Position numbers and translations under genes: made by a program. Below the pieces are notes generated by a model. It did not search any database and was not told where the DNA came from. It saw only the letters and a list, made by a program, of their open reading frames with translations. Source: Bacillus sp. 491mf (lineage in GTDB: Bacteria; Bacillota; Bacilli; Bacillales; Bacillaceae_G). From it: a stretch of DNA of 64,000 bases. The stretch covers positions 310,001 to 374,000 of the forward strand of contig NZ_FOLV01000001.1 of the NCBI RefSeq assembly GCF_900112415.1, in the 5' to 3' direction. Positions 19,261 through 28,817 of this stretch are shown here, piece after piece; within the stretch, counting starts at the first letter, position 1; every line of letters begins with the position of its first letter.

Positions 19261-20232
19261 GTGAAACTTATTCATTTAACTCATCCACACGAACAAAATA
19301 AAATAGAACTACCACCTACTGTAATGGCATTAGGATTTTTTGATGGCATTCATTTAGGGCATCAGCGTGTGATTCGAACAGCAAAAAAAATAGCGGATGA
19401 AAGAGGATATAAAAGTGCTGTCATAACGTTTCATCCACACCCATCTGTTGTGTTAGGGAAAAAAGAAGCGCATGTGGAGTATATTACACCGTTATCTATT
19501 AAAGAAAAAGTAATTGCAGATTTAGGGATTGATATGTTGTATGTGGTGAAATTCGATGAATCATTTGCTGGATTACTGCCACAACAGTTTGTAGATGAAT
19601 ATATTATTGGGCTAAATGTAAAGCATGTAGTAGCAGGTTTTGACTATTCATACGGACGTCTAGGAAAAGGGACGATGGAAACTTTACCATTTCATGCAAG
19701 AGGGGAGTTTACACAAACCGTGATTGAAAAAGTAGAATTTCAAGAAGAAAAAGTAAGTTCCACATTATTACGAAAGCATATTCGTAATGGAGAAATGGAA
19801 CGAATCCCAGCTATTTTAGGAAGACCATATACAGTTGAAGGCATAGTTGTTCACGGAGATAAACGAGGACGCCAAATTGGCTTTCCAACAGCTAATGTGG
19901 CTTTAAGTGATGAATATCTTTTGCCGCCTGTTGGTGTGTATGCTGTTAGAATGAACGTAAATGATGAGTGGCATGAAGGTGTATGTAATATCGGATATAA
20001 ACCTACTTTTAAGGAAAATGAAAAGCAGCTTTCTATTGAAGTGCATCTATTTGAATTTCAGCGCGATATATATGATGAGTCTGTTGTTGTAGAGTGGCAC
20101 ATCCGCATTCGTGAAGAAAAAAAGTTTAACGGAATAGATGAGTTAGTTGCACAAATTGCAAAAGATAAAAGAACGGCAGAAGATTATTTTAGCCGTGCAA
20201 ATAATATACTTGCTTTTTCTAATGAAAAGTAG
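19261..20232 (+). CDS. ribF: bifunctional riboflavin kinase / FAD synthetase
   Basis: A 323-aa enzyme converting riboflavin to FMN and then FAD. The N-terminal nucleotidyltransferase has ALGFFDGIHLGHQRVI and the FHPHPS motif. The C-terminal kinase has GDKRGRQIGFPTANV. GTG 19261 is chosen after AAAAGGTG; the frame is open further upstream without a better site. In B. subtilis the orthologous gene is named ribC. Confidence 0.94.
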   Translation: MKLIHLTHPHEQNKIELPPTVMALGFFDGIHLGHQRVIRTAKKIADERGYKSAVITFHPHPSVVLGKKEAHVEYITPLSIKEKVIADLGIDMLYVVKFDESFAGLLPQQFVDEYIIGLNVKHVVAGFDYSYGRLGKGTMETLPFHARGEFTQTVIEKVEFQEEKVSSTLLRKHIRNGEMERIPAILGRPYTVEGIVVHGDKRGRQIGFPTANVALSDEYLLPPVGVYAVRMNVNDEWHEGVCNIGYKPTFKENEKQLSIEVHLFEFQRDIYDESVVVEWHIRIREEKKFNGIDELVAQIAKDKRTAEDYFSRANNILAFSNEK

Positions 20233-20332
20233 TATTCTATCTTATGTACTTTACAATAACCTTTGCTTGGCATTACGACTCACCGACGTGTGCTAGGTAA
20301 TTGGGGATATAATACTTAGGAGGTGAAATAGG

Positions 20333-20602
20333 ATGGCTTTAACACAAGAGCGTAAAAATGAAATCATTGCACAATTTAGAACTCATGAGACTGATACTGG
20401 TTCTCCAGAGGTTCAAGTTGCTGTCCTAACAGAGCAAATTAACACTCTAAATGAGCACTTACGTACTCACAAGAAAGATCATCATTCACGTCGCGGTCTT
20501 TTAAAGATGGTTGGTAAACGTCGTAACTTACTTACTTACCTTCGTAACAAAGACATCACTCGCTACCGTGAGTTAATCACAAAGCTTGGATTACGTCGAT
20601 AG
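20333..20602 (+). CDS. rpsO: 30S ribosomal protein S15
   Basis: An 89-aa primary 16S rRNA-binding protein of the small subunit. Family residues are visible in [26 protein letters not shown] and LGLRR at the end. ATG 20333 follows a strong TAGGAGGTG. The 100-base upstream region is probably its own leader, as S15 often represses its own translation; no defined fold was confirmed. Confidence 0.97.
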   Translation: MALTQERKNEIIAQFRTHETDTGSPEVQVAVLTEQINTLNEHLRTHKKDHHSRRGLLKMVGKRRNLLTYLRNKDITRYRELITKLGLRR

Positions 20603-20608
20603 TCAAAG

Positions 20609-20633
20609 AAGCGGGAATATTCCCGCTTTTTTG
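20609..20633 (+). terminator. intrinsic terminator after rpsO
   Basis: AAGCGGGA/TCCCGCTT arms with an ATAT turn and a T6 tail, directly following rpsO. Confidence 0.9.
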
Positions 20634-20658
20634 TTAGGTAAAAATATATCTTCTACTC

Positions 20659-20687
20659 TTGATAGCTTACTGTATTTTCGGTAATAC
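20659..20687 (+). promoter_or_regulatory. sigma-A promoter of pnp
   Basis: TTGATA (20659-20664) and TAATAC (20682-20687) are separated by exactly 17 bases, between the rpsO terminator and pnp. This gives a leader of about 70 bases. Confidence 0.75.
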
Positions 20688-20762
20688 TAGAGGAAGAATA
20701 TTGTGATATATTATTCATTTACATAGAAGAATTGAATATTTTAAATTGAGAGGGGTACTTAA

Positions 20763-22913
20763 ATGAGTCAGGAAAAGCAAGTCTTCTCGATAGATTTGGC
20801 TGGTCGTCAGCTAACAATTGAAGCAGGTCAGCTTGCAAAACAAGCAAACGGAGCAGTTTTAGTAAGATATGGCGATACAGCGGTTCTATCTACAGCAACT
20901 GCATCAAAAGAGGCAAAAAATGTAGATTTCTTCCCACTAACAGTAAACTATGAAGAGCGTTTATATGCAGTAGGAAAAATTCCAGGTGGCTTTATTAAAC
21001 GTGAAGGTCGTCCAAGTGAGAAAGCGATTTTAGCGAGTCGTTTAATTGATCGTCCAATTCGCCCTCTTTTTGCTGAAGGTTTCCGTAATGAAGTACAAGT
21101 TGTCAGCATTGTAATGAGTGTTGATCAAGATTGTTCTTCAGAAATGGCGGCTATGCTAGGTTCTTCATTAGCATTATCGATTTCAGATATTCCATTTGAA
21201 GGTCCGATTGCTGGTGCGACAGTTGGTCGTATTGACGGCGAATTTATTATTAATCCAACAGTTGAACAACAAGAGAAGAGTGATATTCACCTTGTTGTTG
21301 CCGGAACAAAAGATGCGATTAACATGGTAGAAGCTGGTGCAGATCAAGTGCCTGAAGAAACGATGTTAGAAGCGATTATGTTTGGTCATGAAGAAATTAA
21401 ACGTTTGATTGCATTCCAAGAAGAGATTGTACAGGCTGTAGGTAAAGATAAAACAGAAGTACAACTTTATGAAGTGGATGCTGATCTTAATCAAGTTGTA
21501 CGTGAAATGGCAGAGCAAGATATGCATTCAGCGATTCAAGTGCACGAAAAACACGCGCGTGAAGATGCAATTAATGCAGTGAAAAAGCGTGTTATAGCGC
21601 ATTATGAGGCGCAAGAAGCTGATGCTGAAACATTAGGACAAGTAAATGAGATTTTATATAAAATTGTAAAAGAAGAAGTACGTCGTCTTATTACAGTTGA
21701 AAAAATCCGCCCAGATGGACGTAAAGGTGATGAAATTCGTCCTTTAGCATCAGAGGTAGGGATTTTATCTCGTACGCATGGTTCTGGTTTGTTTACACGT
21801 GGACAAACACAAGCATTAAGTATTTGTACATTAGGAGCATTAGGTGATGTGCAAATTTTAGACGGTCTTGGTGTAGAAGAGTCTAAACGATTCATGCATC
21901 ATTATAATTTCCCGTCCTTTAGTGTTGGTGAAACAAGACCAATGCGTGGACCAGGTCGTCGTGAAATTGGTCACGGTGCGTTAGGTGAACGTGCTCTTGA
22001 ACCTGTTATCCCATCTGAAAAAGATTTCCCATATACAGTTCGTCTTGTATCAGAAGTATTAGAATCAAATGGTTCTACTTCTCAAGCAAGTATTTGTGGT
22101 AGTACTTTAGCGATGATGGATGCAGGCGTTCCGCTGAAAGCACCAGTTGCTGGTATTGCAATGGGACTTGTAAAGTCAGGTGAACACTATACAATTTTAA
22201 CAGATATTCAAGGTATGGAAGATCACTTAGGCGATATGGACTTTAAAGTAGCTGGTACAGCTAAAGGTGTAACAGCACTTCAAATGGATATTAAAATTGA
22301 AGGTTTATCTCGTGAAATTTTAGAAGAGGCATTGCAACAAGCTAAGCTTGGTCGCATGCACATCTTAGAACATATGTTATCTGTTATTGCTGAGCCTCGT
22401 AAAGAGTTATCTCAATATGCTCCAAAGATTGTTACAATGACAATTAATCCGGACAAAATCCGTGATGTTATTGGGCCAAGCGGAAAGCAAATTAACAAGA
22501 TTATTGAAGAAACAGGCGTGAAAATTGATATTGAACAAGATGGTACAGTCTTTATTTCATCTATTGATCAAGAGATGAACGAAAAAGCGAAGAAAATTAT
22601 CGAAGATATCGTTCGTGAAGTGCAAGTAGGTGAAATTTACTTAGGGAAAGTAAAACGAATTGAAAAATTTGGTGCTTTCGTTGAATTATTCAGTGGTAAA
22701 GACGGCCTTGTTCATGTTTCTGAATTAGCGCTTGAACGTGTAGGGAAAGTAGAAGATGTTGTGAAAATCGGTGATGAGATTTCTGTAAAAGTTATCGAAA
22801 TCGATAAACAAGGTCGTGTAAACTTATCTCGAAAAGTATTGCTTAAAGAAGAGCAGGAAAAAGAAGCAGCAAAACAAGAACAAGAACAAGAACAAGAACA
22901 AGAACAAGAATAA
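20763..22913 (+). CDS. pnp: polyribonucleotide nucleotidyltransferase (PNPase)
   Basis: A 716-aa phosphorolytic 3'-5' exoribonuclease of mRNA turnover. Two RNase PH domains are joined by a helical linker. The second contains [10 protein letters not shown] and the [17 protein letters not shown] substrate loop. A KH domain ([12 protein letters not shown], about 560) and an S1 domain (about 620-695) follow. The tail ends in six tandem CAAGAA hexamers coding Gln-Glu repeats, so tail length is likely to vary. ATG 20763 follows GAGAGGGG. Confidence 0.97.
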   Translation: MSQEKQVFSIDLAGRQLTIEAGQLAKQANGAVLVRYGDTAVLSTATASKEAKNVDFFPLTVNYEERLYAVGKIPGGFIKREGRPSEKAILASRLIDRPIRPLFAEGFRNEVQVVSIVMSVDQDCSSEMAAMLGSSLALSISDIPFEGPIAGATVGRIDGEFIINPTVEQQEKSDIHLVVAGTKDAINMVEAGADQVPEETMLEAIMFGHEEIKRLIAFQEEIVQAVGKDKTEVQLYEVDADLNQVVREMAEQDMHSAIQVHEKHAREDAINAVKKRVIAHYEAQEADAETLGQVNEILYKIVKEEVRRLITVEKIRPDGRKGDEIRPLASEVGILSRTHGSGLFTRGQTQALSICTLGALGDVQILDGLGVEESKRFMHHYNFPSFSVGETRPMRGPGRREIGHGALGERALEPVIPSEKDFPYTVRLVSEVLESNGSTSQASICGSTLAMMDAGVPLKAPVAGIAMGLVKSGEHYTILTDIQGMEDHLGDMDFKVAGTAKGVTALQMDIKIEGLSREILEEALQQAKLGRMHILEHMLSVIAEPRKELSQYAPKIVTMTINPDKIRDVIGPSGKQINKIIEETGVKIDIEQDGTVFISSIDQEMNEKAKKIIEDIVREVQVGEIYLGKVKRIEKFGAFVELFSGKDGLVHVSELALERVGKVEDVVKIGDEISVKVIEIDKQGRVNLSRKVLLKEEQEKEAAKQEQEQEQEQEQE
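22875..22910 (+). repeat. CAAGAA x6 microsatellite at the 3' end of pnp
   Basis: Six perfect in-frame copies of the hexamer CAAGAA code for alternating Gln and Glu just before the stop codon. Copy changes would alter PNPase tail length by two residues each without a frameshift. Confidence 0.9.
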
Positions 22914-22915
22914 GC

Positions 22916-22947
22916 AAAAAAGCTAAGGAATTTCCTTAGCTTTTTTT
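22916..22947 (+). terminator. intrinsic terminator after pnp
   Basis: AAAAAAGCTAAGGAA arm with its complement and a T7 tail, three bases after the pnp stop. Confidence 0.9.
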
Positions 22948-22954
22948 ATTATGT

Positions 22955-22986
22955 AAAAACCTTGGGATATATCTCAAGGTTTTTTG
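22955..22986 (+). terminator. second tandem hairpin after pnp
   Basis: AAAAACCTTG(G)GA pairs with TCTCAAGGTTTTTT, immediately downstream of the first terminator. The symmetric A and T tracts would let it work in both directions. Confidence 0.7.
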
Positions 22987-23168
22987 TATATAACAGAGTA
23001 TAGTTTTAATGAGAACGTTTAAATTAAAAATGAAAAGAAAAGAAACTGTTATTACTTTCGTTTGACGAGGTGTACATGAAAAGAAAAGAAGGGAAATCTG
23101 ACTAACTATTAGTCGGCGGACGGAAGATCCTTGACTGATGGGAGTTTTACTTTATTGGAGGGTGCTTA

Positions 23169-24068
23169 ATGAAAATTCGCATTATTTTACTTATAGTTAT
23201 ACTATGCTTCTTTGCAATGCATGTTTCGCATATATCATATGCAAAAGACAGCTTGTATGAAGAGATTGAAGAAAAAGCAAAAGTGTATGCGATTCCACCG
23301 CAAAATGCATGTATTGATAAGGTGTGGAAAGCGACGCCGGGGTATAATGGTAAAGAAGTAGATATCCGAGCTTCCTATGATAACATGAAGAAACAGGGGC
23401 GTTTTGATGAGAAACAATTGGTATATCGAGAAGTATCGCCCAAAGTACATTTAACAGACTTATCGCCTGCTCCTATTTATAGAGGAAATCCAAGTAAAAA
23501 AATGATTGCACTTACCATTAATGTTGCTTGGGGAAATGAATATCTTTCAAAGATGTTAGAAATACTGCAAAAGCACAATGTGAAAGCAACTTTTTTTCTA
23601 GAGGGAAGATGGGTGAAAGAAAATTTACGGTTTGCAAAAATGATTGCGGATGCTAACCAGGAAGTGGGAAATCATTCATATACGCATCCTGATATGAAAA
23701 CGTTATCGCTTTCTGCAATTCAAGAACAATTACAAAAAACGAATCAAGTCATTGAAGCGGCAACGAATCAAAAAGTGCGTTGGTTTGCACCTCCAAGTGG
23801 CAGTTTTCGTGACGATGTTGTTCATACTGCTGCAAAATTGCAAATGGGGACGATAATGTGGACAGTGGATACAATTGATTGGAAGCATCCAGAACCGCAC
23901 GTGTTACTTCAGAGAGTATTAAGTAAAGTGCATCCCGGAGCCATTATTTTAATGCATCCAACTTCTTCTTCGGCAGAATCACTTGATACATTGATTTCAA
24001 AACTAAAAGAAAAAGGATATACTGTAGGGAACGTATCTGCTTTAGTAGATGAAAAGCGTATTGAATAA
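23169..24068 (+). CDS. ylxY: atypical polysaccharide deacetylase YlxY
   Basis: A 299-aa NodB-fold protein with an N-terminal signal or anchor helix (residues 1-25), so extracytoplasmic. The usual first motif TFDDG, which supplies the catalytic base and a metal ligand, is replaced by TINVAWG near residue 117. The second motif HSYTHP (metal-binding His pair) is intact, as are RWFAPPSGSFRDD and the C-terminal LMHPT block. Its position after pnp matches B. subtilis ylxY. To my recollection an equivalent B. anthracis protein has been studied as an atypical deacetylase. Enzymatic activity is therefore doubtful or unusual. The upstream gap holds a direct repeat of ATGAAAAGAAAAGAA. Confidence 0.88.
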   Translation: MKIRIILLIVILCFFAMHVSHISYAKDSLYEEIEEKAKVYAIPPQNACIDKVWKATPGYNGKEVDIRASYDNMKKQGRFDEKQLVYREVSPKVHLTDLSPAPIYRGNPSKKMIALTINVAWGNEYLSKMLEILQKHNVKATFFLEGRWVKENLRFAKMIADANQEVGNHSYTHPDMKTLSLSAIQEQLQKTNQVIEAATNQKVRWFAPPSGSFRDDVVHTAAKLQMGTIMWTVDTIDWKHPEPHVLLQRVLSKVHPGAIILMHPTSSSAESLDTLISKLKEKGYTVGNVSALVDEKRIE

Positions 24069-24156
24069 ACACATTTGCATGACATTCTTCTTTAAACTTG
24101 TTATGATTATATAATAGAATTTTTTAACAGAGAAATTGTTAATAGGAGGAAGGCTT

Positions 24157-25401
24157 TTGATCAAAAAATATACGTGTAAAAATGGAGTAAGAATCGTAAT
24201 GGAACATATTCCAACAGTACGTTCTGTTGCAATTGGAGTATGGATTCATGCAGGATCACGAAATGAAAATGAAAAGAATAATGGAATTTCTCACTTTTTA
24301 GAACATATGTTTTTCAAAGGAACGAAAACACGTAGTGCTAGAGAAATCGCTGAATCCTTCGACAGCATTGGCGGGCAAGTTAATGCGTTTACATCAAAGG
24401 AATATACATGTTACTATGCGAAAGTGTTAGATGAACATGCGAAATATGCACTTGATATTTTAGCGGATATGTTCTTTAATTCAACGTTTGTAGAAGAAGA
24501 ATTGAAAAAAGAAAAAAATGTTGTGTTTGAAGAAATTAAAATGTATGAAGATACGCCAGATGATATTGTCCATGATATGTTAACGAAAGCGACGTATGAG
24601 ACGCACCCGCTGGCATATCCTATTTTAGGAACAGAACAAACGCTTGAAACGTTTACTGGTGATACACTTCGTGAATATATGAAGGATCATTATACGCCAG
24701 AAAATGTCGTTATCTCTATTGCTGGCAACATTGATGAGTCATTCGTTCAAAACGTTGAACAATATTTTGGAAGTTATGAAGGAACGACAAATCGTGAACA
24801 AGTACATAATCCTATTTTCCATCCAAATAAAGTAGCACGCAAAAAAGAAACAGAACAAGCTCATTTATGTCTAGGGTTTAAAGGATTACAGATGGGTGAT
24901 GAAAGTGTTTATAATCTGATTGTATTGAATAATATTCTAGGTGGCAGTATGAGTAGTCGTTTGTTCCAAGAAGTGCGTGAGCAACGCGGGTTAGCATATT
25001 CTGTATTTTCTTATCATTCTTCTTATGAAGATACAGGTATGTTAACAATTTACGGAGGAACGGGCAGTCAACAACTCGATATGTTGTACGAAACAATTCA
25101 GCAAACACTTGATACATTAAAAAATACAGGTATTACAGAAAAAGAATTACTTAATAGTAAAGAGCAACTAAAAGGAAATCTTATGTTAAGTTTAGAAAGT
25201 ACAAATAGTCGAATGAGCCGCAATGGTAAAAATGAATTACTTCTAAAAAAACATCGCTCTTTAGATGAAATTATTGAAAGTGTAAACAGTGTTACAAAAA
25301 CAGATGTAGACACATTAATTCGTAATATGTTTACAGATGAGTTTTCTGCAGCATTGATTAGCCCAAATGGTGAGCTTCCAAAAGGGATAAGTCAAAAATA
25401 A
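24157..25401 (+). CDS. mlpA: M16 family zinc peptidase MlpA (YmxG)
   Basis: A 414-aa member of the pitrilysin/mitochondrial processing peptidase family. The inverted zinc motif HFLEH is at residues 46-50, with the expected downstream Glu in KNVVFEEIKMYEDTPDD. The second half carries RGLAYSVFSYHSSY, typical of the substrate-binding domain. TTG 24157 follows AGGAGG with good spacing; the open frame extends upstream without a site. In B. subtilis this gene follows ylxY. Confidence 0.92.
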   Translation: MIKKYTCKNGVRIVMEHIPTVRSVAIGVWIHAGSRNENEKNNGISHFLEHMFFKGTKTRSAREIAESFDSIGGQVNAFTSKEYTCYYAKVLDEHAKYALDILADMFFNSTFVEEELKKEKNVVFEEIKMYEDTPDDIVHDMLTKATYETHPLAYPILGTEQTLETFTGDTLREYMKDHYTPENVVISIAGNIDESFVQNVEQYFGSYEGTTNREQVHNPIFHPNKVARKKETEQAHLCLGFKGLQMGDESVYNLIVLNNILGGSMSSRLFQEVREQRGLAYSVFSYHSSYEDTGMLTIYGGTGSQQLDMLYETIQQTLDTLKNTGITEKELLNSKEQLKGNLMLSLESTNSRMSRNGKNELLLKKHRSLDEIIESVNSVTKTDVDTLIRNMFTDEFSAALISPNGELPKGISQK

Positions 25402-25452
25402 ATACAAATAAAAAACCGTTTCTTATTAAGGAAACGGTTTTTTATTTGTATT
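25401..25452. terminator. long perfectly symmetric bidirectional terminator after mlpA
   Basis: Two perfectly complementary 22-base arms (25401-25422 and 25431-25452) flank an 8-base loop. The centre ACCGTTTC/GAAACGGT forms the GC-containing stem, and A6/T6 tracts lie on each side. The structure starts at the last base of mlpA and would terminate transcription from either side. Confidence 0.85.
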
Positions 25453-25489
25453 TATATATTCGGTTTAATATTTATGTATATAAATTGGT

Positions 25490-25600
25490 ATTATGCAGAG
25501 TGCAACATAACTGTTCCTTGTTTTTGCTTGTTGTAAACCATGCATGTGGTAGGATAAGGACCTGACCGTTTCTATGCCGTTTTTTTAACTTATATATAGG
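25490..25600 (+). repeat. interspersed repeat, partial copy 1
   Basis: Shares TATGCAGA-TGCAACAT, AAACCATGCATGTGG, GGACCTGACCGTTTCTATGCC and the final TTTAACTTATATATAG with copies at 31060-31292 and 52310-52530, but lacks their left part. No coding potential is seen. It fills most of the mlpA-ymxH gap. Confidence 0.75.
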
Positions 25601-25680
25601 CATTTTTTTTTGAAGTTTAGAATAGGTACTTAATATAAAAGAAATCTTCTATTCCAAATGATATATAAGGAGGGGATGGA

Positions 25681-25932
25681 ATGCGATTAAGTGAACTAAG
25701 TGGAAAAGAAATTGTGGATTTACAGCGTGCGGAACGAATGGGAGTATTAGGGCACGCCGATCTTGAGATTGATGAGAAAGATGGGAAGATTCAAGCGCTC
25801 ATTATTCCAGTTGGAAAATGGGGAGGATTTAAACGAGGGCAACAAGAAGTCAAGGTGGAGTGGAGTAGAATTAAAAAAGTGGGGCAAGATATGATCATTT
25901 TTGATCTTGTTAATTATTCAGATTCTAATTAA
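25681..25932 (+). CDS. ymxH: PRC-barrel protein YlmC/YmxH family
   Basis: An 83-aa single PRC-barrel protein of the sporulation-associated YlmC/YmxH family. The start MRLSELSGKEIVDL and the WGGFKRGQQEVKVEWSRI segment are typical. ATG 25681 follows AAGGAGGGG. The molecular role is not known; it sits just before the dipicolinate synthase genes in Bacillus. Confidence 0.88.
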   Translation: MRLSELSGKEIVDLQRAERMGVLGHADLEIDEKDGKIQALIIPVGKWGGFKRGQQEVKVEWSRIKKVGQDMIIFDLVNYSDSN

Positions 25933-25960
25933 AAGATGACCATTGCGGTCATCTTTTTTA
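25931..25960 (+). terminator. intrinsic terminator after ymxH
   Basis: AAAAGATGACC/GGTCATCTTTTTT hairpin overlapping the ymxH stop. Confidence 0.85.
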
Positions 25961-26100
25961 TTATGAGAACCTATAGGTGTAAATCATCCTTACTTTGTTG
26001 TTTTCAATCACCTTATACTCGTACATTACATATGATGTGGAGGAAAACGAAAAAGTAGGCACTTTTCTTATAATGAGAGAAAAAGAAGGTGAAGAAAAGA

Positions 26101-27003
26101 ATGTTGACTGATATTCATATCGCTGTCATAGGAGGAGATGCAAGGCAGCTTGAAGTCATTCGTAAGCTAGTTGAGCTTGATGCGAAACTCTCATTAGTAG
26201 GCTTTGATCAGTTGGATCATGGATTTACAGGATCAGCAAAAGAGAGTATGCAAAATCTCGATTTTACTACTTTAGATGCCATTATTTTGCCGGTAGCTGG
26301 AACTGATGCGAATGGAAAGATTGATACTATTTTTTCAAATGCAAAAGTTATGATTACAAAAGAACAGATTGAAAACACACCAGCCCATTTTACGATATAT
26401 TCAGGAATAAGTAACACTTACTTAGATACAATTGCTTCTTCAACGAATCGAAAACTTGTCAAATTGTTTGATCGTGATGATGTAGCGATTTATAACTCAA
26501 TACCAACTGTTGAAGGGACTATTATGATGGTTATTCAACATACCGATTATACAATTCATGGGTCTACGGTAATGGTATTAGGTTTTGGGAGAACTGGAAT
26601 GAGTGTAGCAAGAACATTTCAGTCATTAGGAGCGAAAGTGAAAGTAGGTGCACGACGTTCTGAACATATTGCTCGTATTACTGAGATGACATTCACGCCA
26701 TTTCAAATGCGAGATATAGAGCGAGAAGTACACGATGTTGACATTGTTATTAATACAATCCCTCATCTTGTTGTAACGGCAAGCGCAATTTCAAAAATGC
26801 CTGCTCATACATTAATTATCGATTTAGCCTCTAAACCTGGAGGGACAGACTTCCGCTATGCAGAAAAACGAGGAATTAAGGCTTTGTTAGCGCCTGGACT
26901 TCCAGGGATTGTTGCACCGAAAACAGCCGGACAAATTCTCGCAAATGTCCTTTCTAATTTATTAATAGCAGATGTAGACGTAAGAAAGGAGAATAAAAAA
27001 TGA
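26101..27003 (+). CDS. dpaA: dipicolinate synthase subunit A (SpoVFA)
   Basis: A 300-aa NAD(P)-binding subunit of the mother-cell enzyme that makes dipicolinic acid from the dapA product. The Rossmann motif VLGFGRTGMS lies near residue 160, and APGLPGIVAPKTAGQ is near the end. ATG 26101 is preferred; GTG 26089 lies directly on the AGAAGG ribosome binding site. It overlaps dpaB by four bases. A sigma-K promoter would be expected upstream but was not assigned with confidence. Confidence 0.95.
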   Translation: MLTDIHIAVIGGDARQLEVIRKLVELDAKLSLVGFDQLDHGFTGSAKESMQNLDFTTLDAIILPVAGTDANGKIDTIFSNAKVMITKEQIENTPAHFTIYSGISNTYLDTIASSTNRKLVKLFDRDDVAIYNSIPTVEGTIMMVIQHTDYTIHGSTVMVLGFGRTGMSVARTFQSLGAKVKVGARRSEHIARITEMTFTPFQMRDIEREVHDVDIVINTIPHLVVTASAISKMPAHTLIIDLASKPGGTDFRYAEKRGIKALLAPGLPGIVAPKTAGQILANVLSNLLIADVDVRKENKK

Positions 27004-27599
27004 GTGTGAAAGGTAAACGAATTGGCTTTGGATTAACAGGCTCACATTGTACGTATGCAGAAGTTATGCCACACTTAGAAAAACTTGTTGCGGATGGAGC
27101 GGAAGTACGTCCTGTTGTATCATATACATTACAAACGACAAACACAAGATTTGGTGAAGGTGCAGAGTGGATTGAGAAGATAGAATCGATAACTGGTTAT
27201 AAAGTAATTGATTCTATTGTGGGGGCAGAACCACTAGGTCCGAAAATTCCATTGGATTGTATGGTTATAGCACCATTAACAGGAAATACGATGAGTAAAT
27301 TTGCGAATGCAATGACAGATTCACCTGTATTAATGGCTGCTAAAGCTACCTTGCGAAATGGTAAGCCTGTTGTATTAGCAGTTTCAACGAACGATGCTCT
27401 TGGGTTAAATGGTGTGAACTTGATGCGCCTTATGGCAACAAAAAATATATATTTTGTGCCATTTGGGCAAGATGCACCGCATAATAAACCGAACTCTATG
27501 GTAGCGCGTATGGAATTATTACAAGATACAATTGTTGAATCGCTAGAAGGGAAACAACTCCAACCTGTAGTTGTAGAAAAATTCAAGTATATGAATTAA
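27000..27599 (+). CDS. dpaB: dipicolinate synthase subunit B (SpoVFB)
   Basis: A 199-aa flavoprotein-fold subunit (flavin decarboxylase family) paired with DpaA. Visible segments are FGLTGSHCTYAEVMPHL, MVIAPLTGNTMSKFANAMTD and NALGLNG-type loops. The ATG overlaps the dpaA stop, so the two subunits are translationally coupled in spore DPA production. Confidence 0.95.
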   Translation: MSVKGKRIGFGLTGSHCTYAEVMPHLEKLVADGAEVRPVVSYTLQTTNTRFGEGAEWIEKIESITGYKVIDSIVGAEPLGPKIPLDCMVIAPLTGNTMSKFANAMTDSPVLMAAKATLRNGKPVVLAVSTNDALGLNGVNLMRLMATKNIYFVPFGQDAPHNKPNSMVARMELLQDTIVESLEGKQLQPVVVEKFKYMN

Positions 27600-27673
27600 C
27601 AATCAAAAAACAGACAATTTTTTTCATGAAACCATCATTCTTATCGCAGAATATGATAAAATTAATTCTATTA

Positions 27674-27710
27674 AGAATGAGAAGGAGTATTTGTTACTCC
27701 TTTTTATTCT
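27674..27710. terminator. terminator between dpaB and asd
   Basis: AGAATGAGAAGGAGTA pairs with TACTCCTTTTTATTCT around TTTGT. The flanking AGAAT/ATTCT makes it near-symmetric. Confidence 0.7.
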
Positions 27711-27748
27711 AAGTATAGAAGGATTGGTACCTAGAAAGGGGCATAGTG

Positions 27749-28795
27749 ATGGAAAAGAAAAAATCTTTTCATGTCGCTGTAGTTGGAGCAACCGGCGCAG
27801 TTGGTGAACAAATGTTAAATACTTTAGAGAAACGTAATTTTCCAATAGAAAAGCTATCGTTACTTTCATCTAAACGTTCTGCAGGTAAAACGCTTTTATT
27901 TAAGGGAGAAGAAGTAACGGTACAAGAGGCTACTCCTGAAAGTTTTGAAGGAGTGGATATCGCACTCTTCAGTGCGGGTGGATCTGTATCGAAACAATTA
28001 GCACCAGAAGCAGCAAAACGCGGTGCAATCGTTGTTGATAATACGAGTGCATTTCGTATGACAGAAAATGTTCCGCTTGTTGTACCAGAAGTAAACGAAA
28101 AAGATTTATTAGAGCATAATGGAATTATTGCAAATCCAAACTGTTCTACCATTCAAATGGTAGTTGCTCTTGAACCAGTTCGTCAAAACTTTGGTTTAAA
28201 ACGAGTAATCGTTTCCACATATCAAGCTGTATCAGGAGCAGGAGCGGCTGCGATTGAAGAGCTACATGAACAATCACAAGCCATTTTAAACGGTGAAGAA
28301 GCAAAAGCAAATGTTTTACCAGTAAAAGGTGATGAAAAGCATTATCCAATTGCATTTAATGCGATTCCGCAAATTGATAAGTTTGAAGATAATGGCTTTA
28401 CATTTGAAGAAATGAAAATGATTAATGAAACAAAGAAAATTATGCATATGCCAGATCTTGAAGTAGCTGCTACATGCGTACGCTTGCCAGTTGTATCTGG
28501 TCACTCTGAATCTGTTTACATTGAAGTGGAAAAAGAAGGTGTAACAGTAGAAGATGTGCGTAATCTGCTAACGAATGCAGAAGGAATTGTTCTGCAAGAT
28601 AATCCAGCAGAACAAGTATACCCAATGCCAGCAACTGCAGTTGGTAAAAACGAAGTATTCGTTGGGCGTATCCGTAAAGATTTAAACAATGATAAAGGAT
28701 TCCATCTTTGGGTCGTATCTGATAACTTATTAAAAGGTGCTGCATGGAACTCTGTTCAAATTGCAGAACGATTAGTGAAATTACAATTAGTGTAA
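27749..28795 (+). CDS. asd: aspartate-semialdehyde dehydrogenase
   Basis: A 348-aa enzyme that reduces aspartyl phosphate to aspartate semialdehyde with NADPH, the common step to lysine, DAP, methionine and threonine. The N-terminal nucleotide motif is VVGATGAVG and the active-site cysteine lies in [13 protein letters not shown] 27749 follows GAAAGGGG; a GTG one codon upstream is less likely. It leads asd-dapG-dapA, which supplies DAP for the wall and precursor for DpaAB. Confidence 0.96.
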   Translation: MEKKKSFHVAVVGATGAVGEQMLNTLEKRNFPIEKLSLLSSKRSAGKTLLFKGEEVTVQEATPESFEGVDIALFSAGGSVSKQLAPEAAKRGAIVVDNTSAFRMTENVPLVVPEVNEKDLLEHNGIIANPNCSTIQMVVALEPVRQNFGLKRVIVSTYQAVSGAGAAAIEELHEQSQAILNGEEAKANVLPVKGDEKHYPIAFNAIPQIDKFEDNGFTFEEMKMINETKKIMHMPDLEVAATCVRLPVVSGHSESVYIEVEKEGVTVEDVRNLLTNAEGIVLQDNPAEQVYPMPATAVGKNEVFVGRIRKDLNNDKGFHLWVVSDNLLKGAAWNSVQIAERLVKLQLV

Positions 28796-28817
28796 ACGGC
28801 TAAAAGAAGGTGCGAAA

